5,932 bases of DNA from Acidobacteriota bacterium (lineage in GTDB: Bacteria; Acidobacteriota; Terriglobia; 20CM-2-55-15): positions 1,801 through 7,732 of the forward strand of contig QHXD01000503.1 of NCBI GenBank assembly GCA_003223895.1, read 5' to 3'. The notes below the pieces were generated by a model that made no database searches, was not told the origin of the DNA, and saw only the letters and a list, made by a program, of their open reading frames with translations. Below are positions 1 through 5,523 of the stretch, piece after piece. Position 1 is the stretch's first letter; every line of letters starts with the position of its first letter. The position numbers were made by a program, and so were the translations under genes.

Positions 1-1
1 G

Positions 2-55
2 GAACGGATCGAGAAAGCCGTCACGAAGGCATGCGGCAAGATTCCAGTGGCCTAA
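2..55 (+). CDS. C-terminal end of an unidentified upstream gene (partial)
   Basis: Frame 2 is open from the left edge and ends at TAA 53-55, encoding ERIEKAVTKACGKIPVA. The gap to the next start codon is only 12 nt, which fits a co-directional upstream gene read together with the CorC-family gene. The 17 visible residues (a short basic amphipathic stretch, then CGKIPVA) are too few to name a family, and I do not recognise them. The alternative is chance open frame, which cannot be excluded at this length. Confidence 0.5.
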   Translation, partial: ERIEKAVTKACGKIPVA

Positions 56-67
56 ACCCAATCCTAA

Positions 68-973
68 ATGGTTACTTTTCTTATTCTGCCCCTACTTTTG
101 TTTTTCGTGCTGTCCGCATTCTTCTCGCTTTCCGAGACGGCCATCTTCGCAAGCAATAAGTACAAGGTCCGGCACCTCGCTTCTCAGGGCAGCAAACCCG
201 CCCAGAAGCTGGTCATGTGGCTCGATGCGCCCGACAAGTTGCTGGCAACGCTCCTTCTGGGGAACAACTTCGCCAGCATTGGAGCAGCGACCGTGTCCGC
301 CGCGATCGTCTCTCGGTTCGTGCTCGATCCGCAGCTGGTGGACCTCGCGCTCGCGATTGAAACCGTCGTCCTGACCATCGTAATCCTGCTGTTCTGCGAA
401 CTGGGCCCGAAGGCTCTGGCCGCGCGGCATCCGGAACGCATTAGCCTGCGGGTCGTCCTGCCGATCGAAATCTGCATGCAGCTCTTCTACCCCGTTACGA
501 AATACGGGCTGAAGGTTTCCGGGTTTCTTCTCCGAAGGGTCCAGCACAATCCGGACTCCACGGGTGCCTCAGCCTCCGATGCGGAACTGCGTGCCGTCAT
601 CAACAGCACACGTAACGAGCACGCTGGCATGCTGGAGCGAGTTATCGAGTTTTCCGAGCGCCAGGTGAAGGACGTTATGGTGCCGCGAATGGAAGTGACG
701 GCGATCGATATCAATACGCCGTTCGATGGTGTGCTGTTGTCCGTCGAAAGCACCCGCTATTCGCGCTTCCCTATCTACCAGGGCGTTCTCGACAACGTTG
801 TCGGCATTCTGCATGGCAAGGACCTGTTGCCTTACCTGCACTATCCGAAGACATTCCGCCTTTCTCAATTCCTGCGGAAGCCGGTCTTCATTCCCGATAC
901 CGCAAAACTCAATAATGCCGTCAAACTGCTGCAGAACGCGCAGCGGCGGAGTCGAAGGGATCGTAACCCTTGA
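68..973 (+). CDS. CNNM/CBS-domain membrane protein (CorC/HlyC family), N-terminal part of a frameshifted gene
   Basis: The product is an integral membrane protein of the CNNM (DUF21) plus CBS-pair family, associated with Mg2+/Co2+ transport or efflux; the substrate is inferred from the family. Residues 1-24 form a first hydrophobic segment, followed by the family signature FFSLSETAIFAS (about 18-29). More membrane segments follow near 75-120 and 125-150, including the ELGPKALAARHPE block. A CBS region starts near residue 190 with RQVKDVMVPRMEVTAID and YSRFPIYQ, and runs to LNNAVKLLQ. ATG 68 is chosen because the membrane segment starts at once and an in-frame stop lies at 53-55; no strong Shine-Dalgarno is visible. 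After about position 944 the frame is wrong: residues RRSRRDRNP before TGA 971-973 are junk, and the true continuation is one frame over at 945-1319. As read, the protein loses the rest of CBS2 and the CorC/HlyC domain. It could be a pseudogene or a sequence error. Confidence 0.85.
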   Translation: MVTFLILPLLLFFVLSAFFSLSETAIFASNKYKVRHLASQGSKPAQKLVMWLDAPDKLLATLLLGNNFASIGAATVSAAIVSRFVLDPQLVDLALAIETVVLTIVILLFCELGPKALAARHPERISLRVVLPIEICMQLFYPVTKYGLKVSGFLLRRVQHNPDSTGASASDAELRAVINSTRNEHAGMLERVIEFSERQVKDVMVPRMEVTAIDINTPFDGVLLSVESTRYSRFPIYQGVLDNVVGILHGKDLLPYLHYPKTFRLSQFLRKPVFIPDTAKLNNAVKLLQNAQRRSRRDRNP

Positions 974-1319
974 AGACTTGATCGAGCAGATTGTCGGCGA
1001 GATTCAGGACGAACACGATGTGGAAGTCGATGCCGTGGTTTCGCATACGGACGGCACCGTCGTGATCGACGCGAGCATCTCCATCCGCGAACTCAACGAA
1101 CGTCTTTCGCTCAATATTCCCGAGACAGGCCAGTACGTCACACTCGCTGGGTTCCTGCTGGCAAAGGCCGGACGGCTGTTGAAGGAAGGCGAGGAGATTG
1201 CCAGCGAGGATAGCGTCTTCCGAGTCGAGCAAATGATTGGGCGCCGAATCATGCGTGTCCGCTTGACGCGGATTGTCCCGGCGCCGGCGGAAACACACGA
1301 AATCCGAAACGCGGGCTGA
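945..1319 (+). CDS. C-terminal part of the CNNM/CBS/CorC protein (end of CBS2 and CorC_HlyC domain), out of frame with its N-terminal part
   Basis: From position 945 this frame reads GGVEGIVTLEDLIEQIVGEI, the hallmark end of the second CBS motif in CorC/HlyC proteins. An acidic DEHDVEVD linker and a C-terminal CorC_HlyC domain follow (DGTVVIDASISIRELNERL, then GQYVTLAGFLL, RLLKEGEEI and MIGRRIMRVRL). It joins the 68-973 part after LLQNAQ. Homologues normally have about 9-13 further residues here, ending in a motif like HMAIVVDEF/Y directly before GG; these are absent. That points to a lost segment of roughly 26-38 nt (length = 2 mod 3), not a single-base slip. No convincing start codon of its own exists at the junction, so independent translation is unlikely. 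The last four codons (NAG and stop) lie inside the palindromic repeat at 1308-1390. Both parts together give about 417 residues, slightly short of the usual 420-440. Confidence 0.8.
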   Translation, partial: GGVEGIVTLEDLIEQIVGEIQDEHDVEVDAVVSHTDGTVVIDASISIRELNERLSLNIPETGQYVTLAGFLLAKAGRLLKEGEEIASEDSVFRVEQMIGRRIMRVRLTRIVPAPAETHEIRNAG

Positions 1320-1390
1320 AGCCCGCGACTACATTGGAGATCCCCAAATCCGCGTCCCCAAAGATGTAGTCGCGGGCTTCAGCCCGCGTT
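1308..1390. repeat. Perfect 27-bp inverted repeat (REP-like) between convergent genes, possible bidirectional terminator
   Basis: Arms at 1308-1334 and 1364-1390 are exact reverse complements, separated by 29 nt. Each arm contains its own near-perfect palindrome (cgcgggctgaagcccgcg, 1310-1327 and its mirror at 1371-1388; 8-bp stem with a 2-nt cap), followed by actacat. The whole can fold as one long 27-bp hairpin or as two small ones. The TGA stops of both flanking genes are within the arms. There is no U-tract, so a classical intrinsic terminator is not shown, but the position between converging genes suits transcript-end formation. The architecture resembles REP doublets dispersed in some bacterial genomes. 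That resemblance is inference, since this window holds no second exact copy. Confidence 0.85.
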
Positions 1391-2026
1391 CGATGTGAGT
1401 TCATCCAGTAGTTCAAAAAACCCCGGAAATGATATCCCCACGCAAGATGGATTGAGAATCGTAACCGGGCCGCTTGCCAGGAGTCCCGCTACCGCGAACG
1501 CCATCGCGATACGGTGATCTCCGAAGGAATCCACTACACCGGCCTGAAGCGTCTGGCCGCCAGGCACCGATAAACCATCGGGGTGCTCGTCCACCTGTAC
1601 GCCCAACGCTCGAAGATTCGAGGCAACGGCGTGAATCCGGTCGCTTTCCTTCGCACGAAGCTCCTGGGCATCGCGAATGTGTATTCCCTTTCGCGTGCGT
1701 GTCCCAATGACGGCAAGCACGGGGATCTCGTCGATGACATTCGGGATCCACGAACCGCCGATATCCATTCCCTCAAGCTCGGAAGTTTCTACTGTGATGT
1801 CGCCAACCGGTTCGCCCGTGCCCGCAGACAATTGCGCCACCGAAATCTTTGCTCCCATTTGTTGAAGCAGGCTGAGAAAGCCAGAACGGGTGGGGTTTAG
1901 CCCCACATTCTTCAATTCAATCCTCGAATTCGGAACGCACAGCGCAGCCGCGGCCAGAAAAGCGGCTGACGAGAGATCGCCCGGGACATGAAACTCCTTT
2001 CCGCGCAGCGGCCGGCCGCCTTCGAT
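1379..2026 (-). CDS. aroA: EPSP synthase (AroA), C-terminal part of a frameshifted gene
   Basis: This is the second half of 3-phosphoshikimate 1-carboxyvinyltransferase. From the break, the frame reads IEGGRPLRGKEFHVPGDLSS, then NVGLNPTRSGFL and IPNVIDEIPVLAV, which carries the family aspartate. Next come RAKESDRI and a GDHRIAMAFAVAGLL block (PEP/S3P-binding Asp-His-Arg), ending with CVGISFPGFFELLDEL. It is not in frame with the N-terminal part; the switch lies at about 2023-2031. TTG at 1915 is the most upstream initiation codon that avoids the missing context, but real homology extends 110 nt further upstream, so 1915 is not a natural start. The gene ends inside the palindrome at 1308-1390, and its last codons (AAC GCG GGC TGA) come from the repeat. 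The two parts sum to about 429 residues, normal for AroA. Confidence 0.85.
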   Translation of the reverse strand: MEGGRPLRGKEFHVPGDLSSAAFLAAAALCVPNSRIELKNVGLNPTRSGFLSLLQQMGAKISVAQLSAGTGEPVGDITVETSELEGMDIGGSWIPNVIDEIPVLAVIGTRTRKGIHIRDAQELRAKESDRIHAVASNLRALGVQVDEHPDGLSVPGGQTLQAGVVDSFGDHRIAMAFAVAGLLASGPVTILNPSCVGISFPGFFELLDELTSNAG

Positions 2027-2669
2027 TCGTTCCGTTCTTCGTGCTGATGCCCGCGCCGAATTCGGCGAGCGCGATTTCGGTATGGTTGCGTGTTGCCACG
2101 GGCTCGTTCACCTTCGTTATCCCGCCGGCATGAAGCCCGGCGAGCAAGACGGCGGATTTCACCTGTGCGCTCGCGATCGGCATGGTAAAAGAAACAGGAG
2201 ACAACGAGCCGCCCCGGATTTTCAGCGGAAGGTAATTGTCGTCCCGCGCCTCGAGTGTTGCGCCGAACCGGCGTAACGGCTCCATGATGCGTTTCATCGG
2301 GCGGCGCGAAAGTGATTCGTCACCGATGAAAATCGATTCAAATGGAAATCCTGCCATGATCCCGCTCATCAGCCGTACCGTAGTGCCGGAGTTTCCGGCA
2401 TCTAATTCGTGTGCAGATTTCCGGAGCCCCGCCAGGCCTCGGCCTTCGATGGTTACCGTGTTTCCGTCGCGTTGGATGGGGACTCCCAGGCGCCCGAGAC
2501 AGTCGAGTGTGCTCAGGCAATCCGCGCTTTCGGCAAAGTTTTGGATGGTTGTTCTGTCTTCGGCGATGGCCCCGATCATTGCCAGGCGATGACTGATCGA
2601 CTTGTCACCGGGGACTGAAGCAACTCCGCGGAGTCTCACGGCTGGCGCGATTTTCAGACGATCACTCAT
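1917..2669 (-). CDS. aroA: EPSP synthase (AroA), N-terminal part of a frameshifted gene
   Basis: AroA transfers the enolpyruvyl group of PEP to shikimate 3-phosphate, the sixth step of the shikimate pathway, in the cytoplasm. Visible motifs include the N-terminal VPGDKSISHR (residues 19-28; Lys23, Ser24 and Arg28 match the substrate-binding K-S...R), AGNSGTTVRLM (91-101; PEP loop), GDESLSRRPM (116-125), SAQVKSA (167-173) and NHTEIALAEFGAG. ATG 2669 places the start a normal distance before VPGDKS; the Shine-Dalgarno is weak. Residues 1-214 are genuine. After codon ACG 2030-2028 the frame is wrong, and the remaining 36 residues, to TGA at 1917-1919, are out-of-frame sequence. Deleting one A near 2026-2028 would restore GT-IEGG, as would a gain of two bases. 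AroA is normally required for aromatic amino acid synthesis, so a real knock-out would be notable unless another copy exists. The divergent gene starts 58 bp away. Confidence 0.85.
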   Translation of the reverse strand: MSDRLKIAPAVRLRGVASVPGDKSISHRLAMIGAIAEDRTTIQNFAESADCLSTLDCLGRLGVPIQRDGNTVTIEGRGLAGLRKSAHELDAGNSGTTVRLMSGIMAGFPFESIFIGDESLSRRPMKRIMEPLRRFGATLEARDDNYLPLKIRGGSLSPVSFTMPIASAQVKSAVLLAGLHAGGITKVNEPVATRNHTEIALAEFGAGISTKNGTNRRRPAAARKGVSCPGRSLVSRFSGRGCAVRSEFED

Positions 2670-2691
2670 TGGGCTCAGGTTAGCATGGTCA

Positions 2692-2720
2692 TTGACTTTT
2701 GAAAAAACCTCGTGTTACCT
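2692..2720 (+). promoter_or_regulatory. Candidate promoter for the anti-sigma/STAS operon
   Basis: In the 58-bp divergent gap, TTGACT (2692-2697) matches a sigma-70 -35 box at 5 of 6 positions. Candidate -10 boxes are poor: TTACCT (2715-2720, spacer 17) or TGTTAC (2713-2718, spacer 15). Either would put the transcription start within a few bases of ATG 2728, giving a very short or absent leader. Only the -35 is convincing, so this is tentative. The aroA promoter should lie in the same gap on the other strand, but no clear boxes were seen for it. Confidence 0.3.
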
Positions 2721-2727
2721 AGGGTCG

Positions 2728-3168
2728 ATGACTTTGAAGGAGCCAAGGAGCTTCGAGCTGACAATTGCGAGCCGGCTCGAAGAAATGCAGGCTGTCCACG
2801 CGCTGATTGGAGAGGCGGTAAGGGAATACAGGCTCTCCGAAGAGATGGCACACTGGATCGAACTCACGATCAGTGAATCCATGATCAATGCCATCCAGCA
2901 CGGCAACAAATCCGATCCAACCAAAGAAGCCACTCTCAGAATTTCTTCCAACGGCGAGACAATCGAGATCATAGTCGAGGATCAGGGAAAGGGTTTTGAA
3001 TTCGACAGCATCGCGGACCCGACCGATATCGCCAATCTTCTGAAACCGAGTGGACGGGGAATCCTGATCATTCGGTCCTTCATGGATGAAGTGGATCTGT
3101 CGGAGCGCGAAGGCGGCGGAAGCAGGCTCCGAATGGTGAAGAAGATTCGCGGAGAAGACCAACAATGA
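2728..3168 (+). CDS. RsbW/SpoIIAB-like anti-sigma factor, GHKL-type ATP-binding serine kinase
   Basis: Proteins of this type bind and inhibit a sigma factor and use ATP to phosphorylate a STAS-domain antagonist. At 146 residues it is a single HATPase_c_2 domain, the usual size for RsbW/SpoIIAB. The ATP-binding boxes are intact: N-box ESMINAIQHGN (Glu50, Asn54), G1 box EDQGKGFEFD (Asp85-x-Gly-x-Gly89) and G2 box PSGRGILIIRSFMDEV (Gly109, Gly111). The frame is open upstream to 2602, but those codons run antisense through the aroA start. ATG 2728, with AGGG at 2721-2724 just ahead, begins at the family's N-terminal strand (SFELTIASRLEEM) and is preferred. Its stop overlaps the next start (ATGA, 3165-3168), so the STAS gene is probably translationally coupled. 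No sigma factor is adjacent, so the target is unknown. It could instead regulate a non-sigma partner, as some members of this family do. Confidence 0.85.
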   Translation: MTLKEPRSFELTIASRLEEMQAVHALIGEAVREYRLSEEMAHWIELTISESMINAIQHGNKSDPTKEATLRISSNGETIEIIVEDQGKGFEFDSIADPTDIANLLKPSGRGILIIRSFMDEVDLSEREGGGSRLRMVKKIRGEDQQ

Positions 3169-3509
3169 GCATGGTCGTCAATCCCCGGCGGCTCGACGAC
3201 GTGGTGATCCTCGACCTCAGCGGCCGAATCACCATTGGCGAAGGCACGTTGATCCTTCGCGACCGGATCCAGAAGCTGCTGAAGGGCGGCGACCGGAAGT
3301 TTCTCCTCAATCTCGCCGATGTGGACTACATCGATAGCTCCGGCCTGGGTGAGCTCGTCAGCTCCTTCACGACGGTCCGCAACCAGGAAGGCCAGCTCAA
3401 ACTTCTCAACCTCACACGCCGCGTTCAAGACCTTTTGCAGATCACAAAGCTGCTGACAGTATTTGAAGCTTTCAATAGCGAAGCGGAAGCTTTGAAGACG
3501 ATGAAGTAA
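3165..3509 (+). CDS. STAS-domain anti-anti-sigma factor (RsbV/SpoIIAA-like)
   Basis: This is a 114-residue single STAS domain, the partner and presumed phosphorylation substrate of the upstream kinase. In the family, the unphosphorylated form binds the anti-sigma factor and releases sigma, and phosphorylation blocks this. The hallmark loop is DYIDSSGLGELVSS. Asp57-Ser58-Ser59-Gly60 fall at the same residue numbers as in Bacillus SpoIIAA, where Ser58 is the phosphorylated residue, so Ser58 is the inferred site here. Other features are the N-terminal DDVVILDLSGRIT strand and the LLNLADV strand before the loop. ATG 3165 overlaps the TGA of the kinase gene by 4 nt. GGAG at 3151-3154 lies 10 nt upstream, a long spacing, so coupling probably drives initiation. 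The last 38 nt overlap the 3' end of the convergent patatin gene. No PP2C phosphatase or sensor is in the window. Confidence 0.88.
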   Translation: MSMVVNPRRLDDVVILDLSGRITIGEGTLILRDRIQKLLKGGDRKFLLNLADVDYIDSSGLGELVSSFTTVRNQEGQLKLLNLTRRVQDLLQITKLLTVFEAFNSEAEALKTMK

Positions 3510-4518
3510 CAGCCGGCGAATCCGGTTCGAGCGCGGGAAACGGGCGGAGAACCTCAACCAGCTCCCCAACGACATGGCCAAATGCCCGCAGCGTTCGCTG
3601 GACGCTCGCTACGGCAGCGGCCTTCAACAACCTGGCATTTCGGGTGATCCTGTCGATTTTGGGGTCGGTTTCTTCAGGACAGATTGTCGCGATATTGATT
3701 CCGGAAGGGACGGCCCTGCGTCCGAGCGCGATGTCGCGAAGATCATTGGCGCGAATGTAGCTGCTGTTGAACGCGTTCATGAGCCTCGCGTTGCCTCGCG
3801 CGCATCGCAGTTCGAAAATCTGCCGCTCGATTACGGTCGGCATGCATTCTCGAAAACTCGCCGGCCGGGTGAGAAGGACCAGCAAATCCGTACATCCGGC
3901 TTCGATTGCCTCGAGGATTGGCAGCGGGTTGAGCAATCCGCCATCGAAGCACTCGCGTCCATCGACCTTCACGAGCCCGTTGTAGATAAGGGGCATGGCG
4001 CTGCTTGCTTTAAGCAAAGTCAAAAGGGGCGTATTGCTGGTTTGAGCGTGGCCCAGAAACGCTTCACCGGTCTGCGCATCGGCGATCGCAATGAAGAGCT
4101 GAGAGCGCGAGGCCAGAACCTTGTCCACCCGCAATGGCCACTCGCGGGCGATGATCGAGTCGAAAAGATCGTCGATATCGACAATCCGTCGATGCCACAG
4201 CCGGCGAATAAAACGCGTGTTGTTGATCTTTTGATAGTAGATCGTTGTGGCAAGAGCCGCCTGGCGGGCCAGAAAATACGCGGCGTTCAGGGCGCCCGCA
4301 GATGCTCCGTAGACCTCATCGAAGACCTGCGTCATGCCGAGCTCTTCAAGCCCGAGGAGCGCAGCGCATGAGATAACCCCCCTCATGGCGCCTCCCTCGA
4401 CGATCAGTCCCACTTTGCGGCCATCGCGGGGGTCTTCGCCTTCCCTGAAGCACCTCGCTCTCTTCTTAAGCAAAGTGATTGTTTCGTCGGGATTTATGCC
4501 ATGGATCGTGATACTCAC
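3472..4518 (-). CDS. Patatin-like phospholipase family protein
   Basis: This is a putative lipid acyl hydrolase with a Ser-Asp dyad. From GTG 4518 (348 aa), residues 36-48 read VGLIVEGGAMRGV, the glycine-rich oxyanion segment. YGASAGALNAAY holds the nucleophile in G-x-S-x-G (Ser73), and CFDGGLLNPLP holds the catalytic Asp192 in the D-G-G motif. All key residues are present. No signal peptide or membrane helix is seen, so it is probably cytoplasmic or peripheral. The start is ambiguous: the frame is open to a GTG at 4572 (18 more residues) with an ATG at 4533, but only the GTG at 4516-4518 has a good Shine-Dalgarno (GGAAGG, 7 nt upstream). It follows the TonB gene by 87 nt (33 nt with the longer start), probably in one transcript. 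Its last 38 nt overlap the convergent STAS gene, and the C-terminal 40 residues beyond the core are Ser/Pro-rich and poorly conserved in appearance. Substrate and physiological role are unknown. Confidence 0.85.
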   Translation of the reverse strand: MSITIHGINPDETITLLKKRARCFREGEDPRDGRKVGLIVEGGAMRGVISCAALLGLEELGMTQVFDEVYGASAGALNAAYFLARQAALATTIYYQKINNTRFIRRLWHRRIVDIDDLFDSIIAREWPLRVDKVLASRSQLFIAIADAQTGEAFLGHAQTSNTPLLTLLKASSAMPLIYNGLVKVDGRECFDGGLLNPLPILEAIEAGCTDLLVLLTRPASFRECMPTVIERQIFELRCARGNARLMNAFNSSYIRANDLRDIALGRRAVPSGINIATICPEETDPKIDRITRNARLLKAAAVASVQRTLRAFGHVVGELVEVLRPFPALEPDSPAVTSSSSKLPLRY

Positions 4519-4525
4519 GCGGAAT

Positions 4526-4531
4526 CCTTCC
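4526..4531 (-). promoter_or_regulatory. Shine-Dalgarno GGAAGG favouring the GTG 4518 start of the patatin gene
   Basis: On the - strand, GGAAGG lies 7 nt before GTG 4518. The GTG at 4572 has only AGGA about 13 nt away, and the ATG at 4533 has nothing comparable. This supports the shorter protein, but upstream sequence conservation in homologues could overrule it. Confidence 0.5.
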
Positions 4532-4605
4532 ATACAGGTCAGTGCAAGTATCGTTCCCAATTTGGGCGCCACCCTGTCGGACTATTCCTGCGCCGGCGCG
4601 GATGG

Positions 4606-5397
4606 TTATACGGGTCTGTTGAAATTGACCTTTGCGGTTAACACGACACGAACGGCAATACCGTTGAGCAAAGTCGGTTCGTACTTCCAATGCTTGACGC
4701 AGCTGATTGCCGCTTCAACCAGAAGAGGATGTCCCGAGATCACGCGAATCTGGTCAACGGTTCCGTCTTCAGTCAGGATTGCCTCCATGACGACGGTTCC
4801 GCTGACTCGCGCCTTCGATGCTATTGTCGGATAGACAGGCGGCACCAGCTTCACGATTCGCGGTTCCCTCACATCGCCACCAACGCGAACCGGTCCGGCC
4901 GGTGCAACGATCTTTGGTGGTGGTGGAGGCGGCGGCGGGGGGAGCGCCATGCCTTCGGCGCTGCCATTCGCAGAGAGAACGTTTCCCAAAACGCCTCCTG
5001 CAACCCCCCCGGGCATACCGCCCGGCACGGCACCGATAACACCGACTGGAGCCATTGCAGGCTCTTCGATGATTTTGGCGACGTCTTTTGGAACTGCAAC
5101 GGGCATAACCACGGCATCCGGCGTCACCGGCCGAACCGGTGGTTTGACGACCTTCGGGGGCGCTACCGGCACGACAGGCTGCCGGGGCGGCGCTGCCGGC
5201 GGGGGCGGCGGCGGAGCGATAAGCGCTACCAGAAGCTGGCGGTGTGAAATTTTCTCTGGCAGTAGCAGAGGAGTCAGGATCAGAACCCCGATCAAAATAA
5301 CGTGAAAAACGACTCCCCCGATGACCGAGGGCTTCCGGTACTTGTTTTTCCCCGGAAAAGTCGCCGGTAAGTCTTTGAATATCAATGGCTCCGACAC
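4606..5397 (-). CDS. TonB-family energy transducer
   Basis: TonB-family proteins span the inner membrane and periplasm and pass proton-motive energy from ExbB/ExbD to outer-membrane TonB-dependent receptors. The 263 residues show a short cytoplasmic N-terminus, one membrane helix at about 25-47 (with His32 near its start), and a long Pro-rich periplasmic linker with polyproline runs at 62-67 and 153-161. A Gly-rich insert GGMPGGVAGGVLG sits at about 126-138. The C-terminal TonB domain spans about 183-260 (PPVYPTIASKARVSGTVV, ILTEDGTVDQIRVISGHP, CVKHWKYEP, ending VVLTAKVNF). The start is GTG 5397, supported by GGGAGG 5 nt upstream. The Gly-Pro-rich insert resembles TonB proteins I associate with acidobacteria. 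No exbB, exbD or receptor gene is in the window, so its partners are unknown. It is likely the first gene of a transcript that continues into the patatin gene. Confidence 0.9.
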   Translation of the reverse strand: MSEPLIFKDLPATFPGKNKYRKPSVIGGVVFHVILIGVLILTPLLLPEKISHRQLLVALIAPPPPPPAAPPRQPVVPVAPPKVVKPPVRPVTPDAVVMPVAVPKDVAKIIEEPAMAPVGVIGAVPGGMPGGVAGGVLGNVLSANGSAEGMALPPPPPPPPPKIVAPAGPVRVGGDVREPRIVKLVPPVYPTIASKARVSGTVVMEAILTEDGTVDQIRVISGHPLLVEAAISCVKHWKYEPTLLNGIAVRVVLTAKVNFNRPV

Positions 5398-5402
5398 AAC
5401 AA

Positions 5403-5408
5403 CCTCCC
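5403..5408 (-). promoter_or_regulatory. Shine-Dalgarno GGGAGG fixing the GTG start of the TonB gene
   Basis: On the - strand, GGGAGG precedes GTG 5397 by 5 nt. There is no competing ATG in a suitable place before the membrane helix, so this site decides the start. Confidence 0.7.
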
Positions 5409-5459
5409 ACTGCCCTGACAGCAGCTTAAGTAGGAATATCGGCAGTTCGGGAGGTGATC

Positions 5460-5489
5460 ATTAGGGGTCGGTGAAGATGTACGCGTCAA
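5460..5489 (-). promoter_or_regulatory. Candidate sigma-70-type promoter for the TonB-patatin transcript
   Basis: Read on the - strand, TTGACG (5489-5484; 5 of 6 to consensus) is followed after 18 nt by CCTAAT (5465-5460; 4 of 6). Transcription would begin near 5453, leaving a leader of about 55 nt before GTG 5397. No operator-like dyad was seen between them. The match is modest and unproven. Confidence 0.35.
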
Positions 5490-5523
5490 AGTCACTAAAC
5501 AAAAAGCAGCCCGAGTAACTAAA

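Noticed and set aside
1308..1390. Classical rho-independent terminator
   Set aside because: The stem is very strong but no T-run follows on either strand, so only a possible terminator role is noted under the repeat.
2020..2034. Programmed ribosomal frameshift in aroA
   Set aside because: There is no slippery sequence, no stop codon at the site, and AroA is not known to use frameshifting.
2602..2727. Upstream extension of the anti-sigma gene to the ATG at 2602
   Set aside because: The extra 42 residues are antisense to the aroA N-terminus and do not resemble the kinase family, whose domain begins right after ATG 2728.
3574..4371. 265-codon + strand open frame
   Set aside because: It lies antisense to the patatin gene, whose catalytic motifs are clear; this is a GC-rich shadow frame.
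4769..5410. 213-codon - strand open frame rich in Arg, Ala and Gly
   Set aside because: It is an alternate frame of the Pro/Gly-rich TonB linker with no family features.
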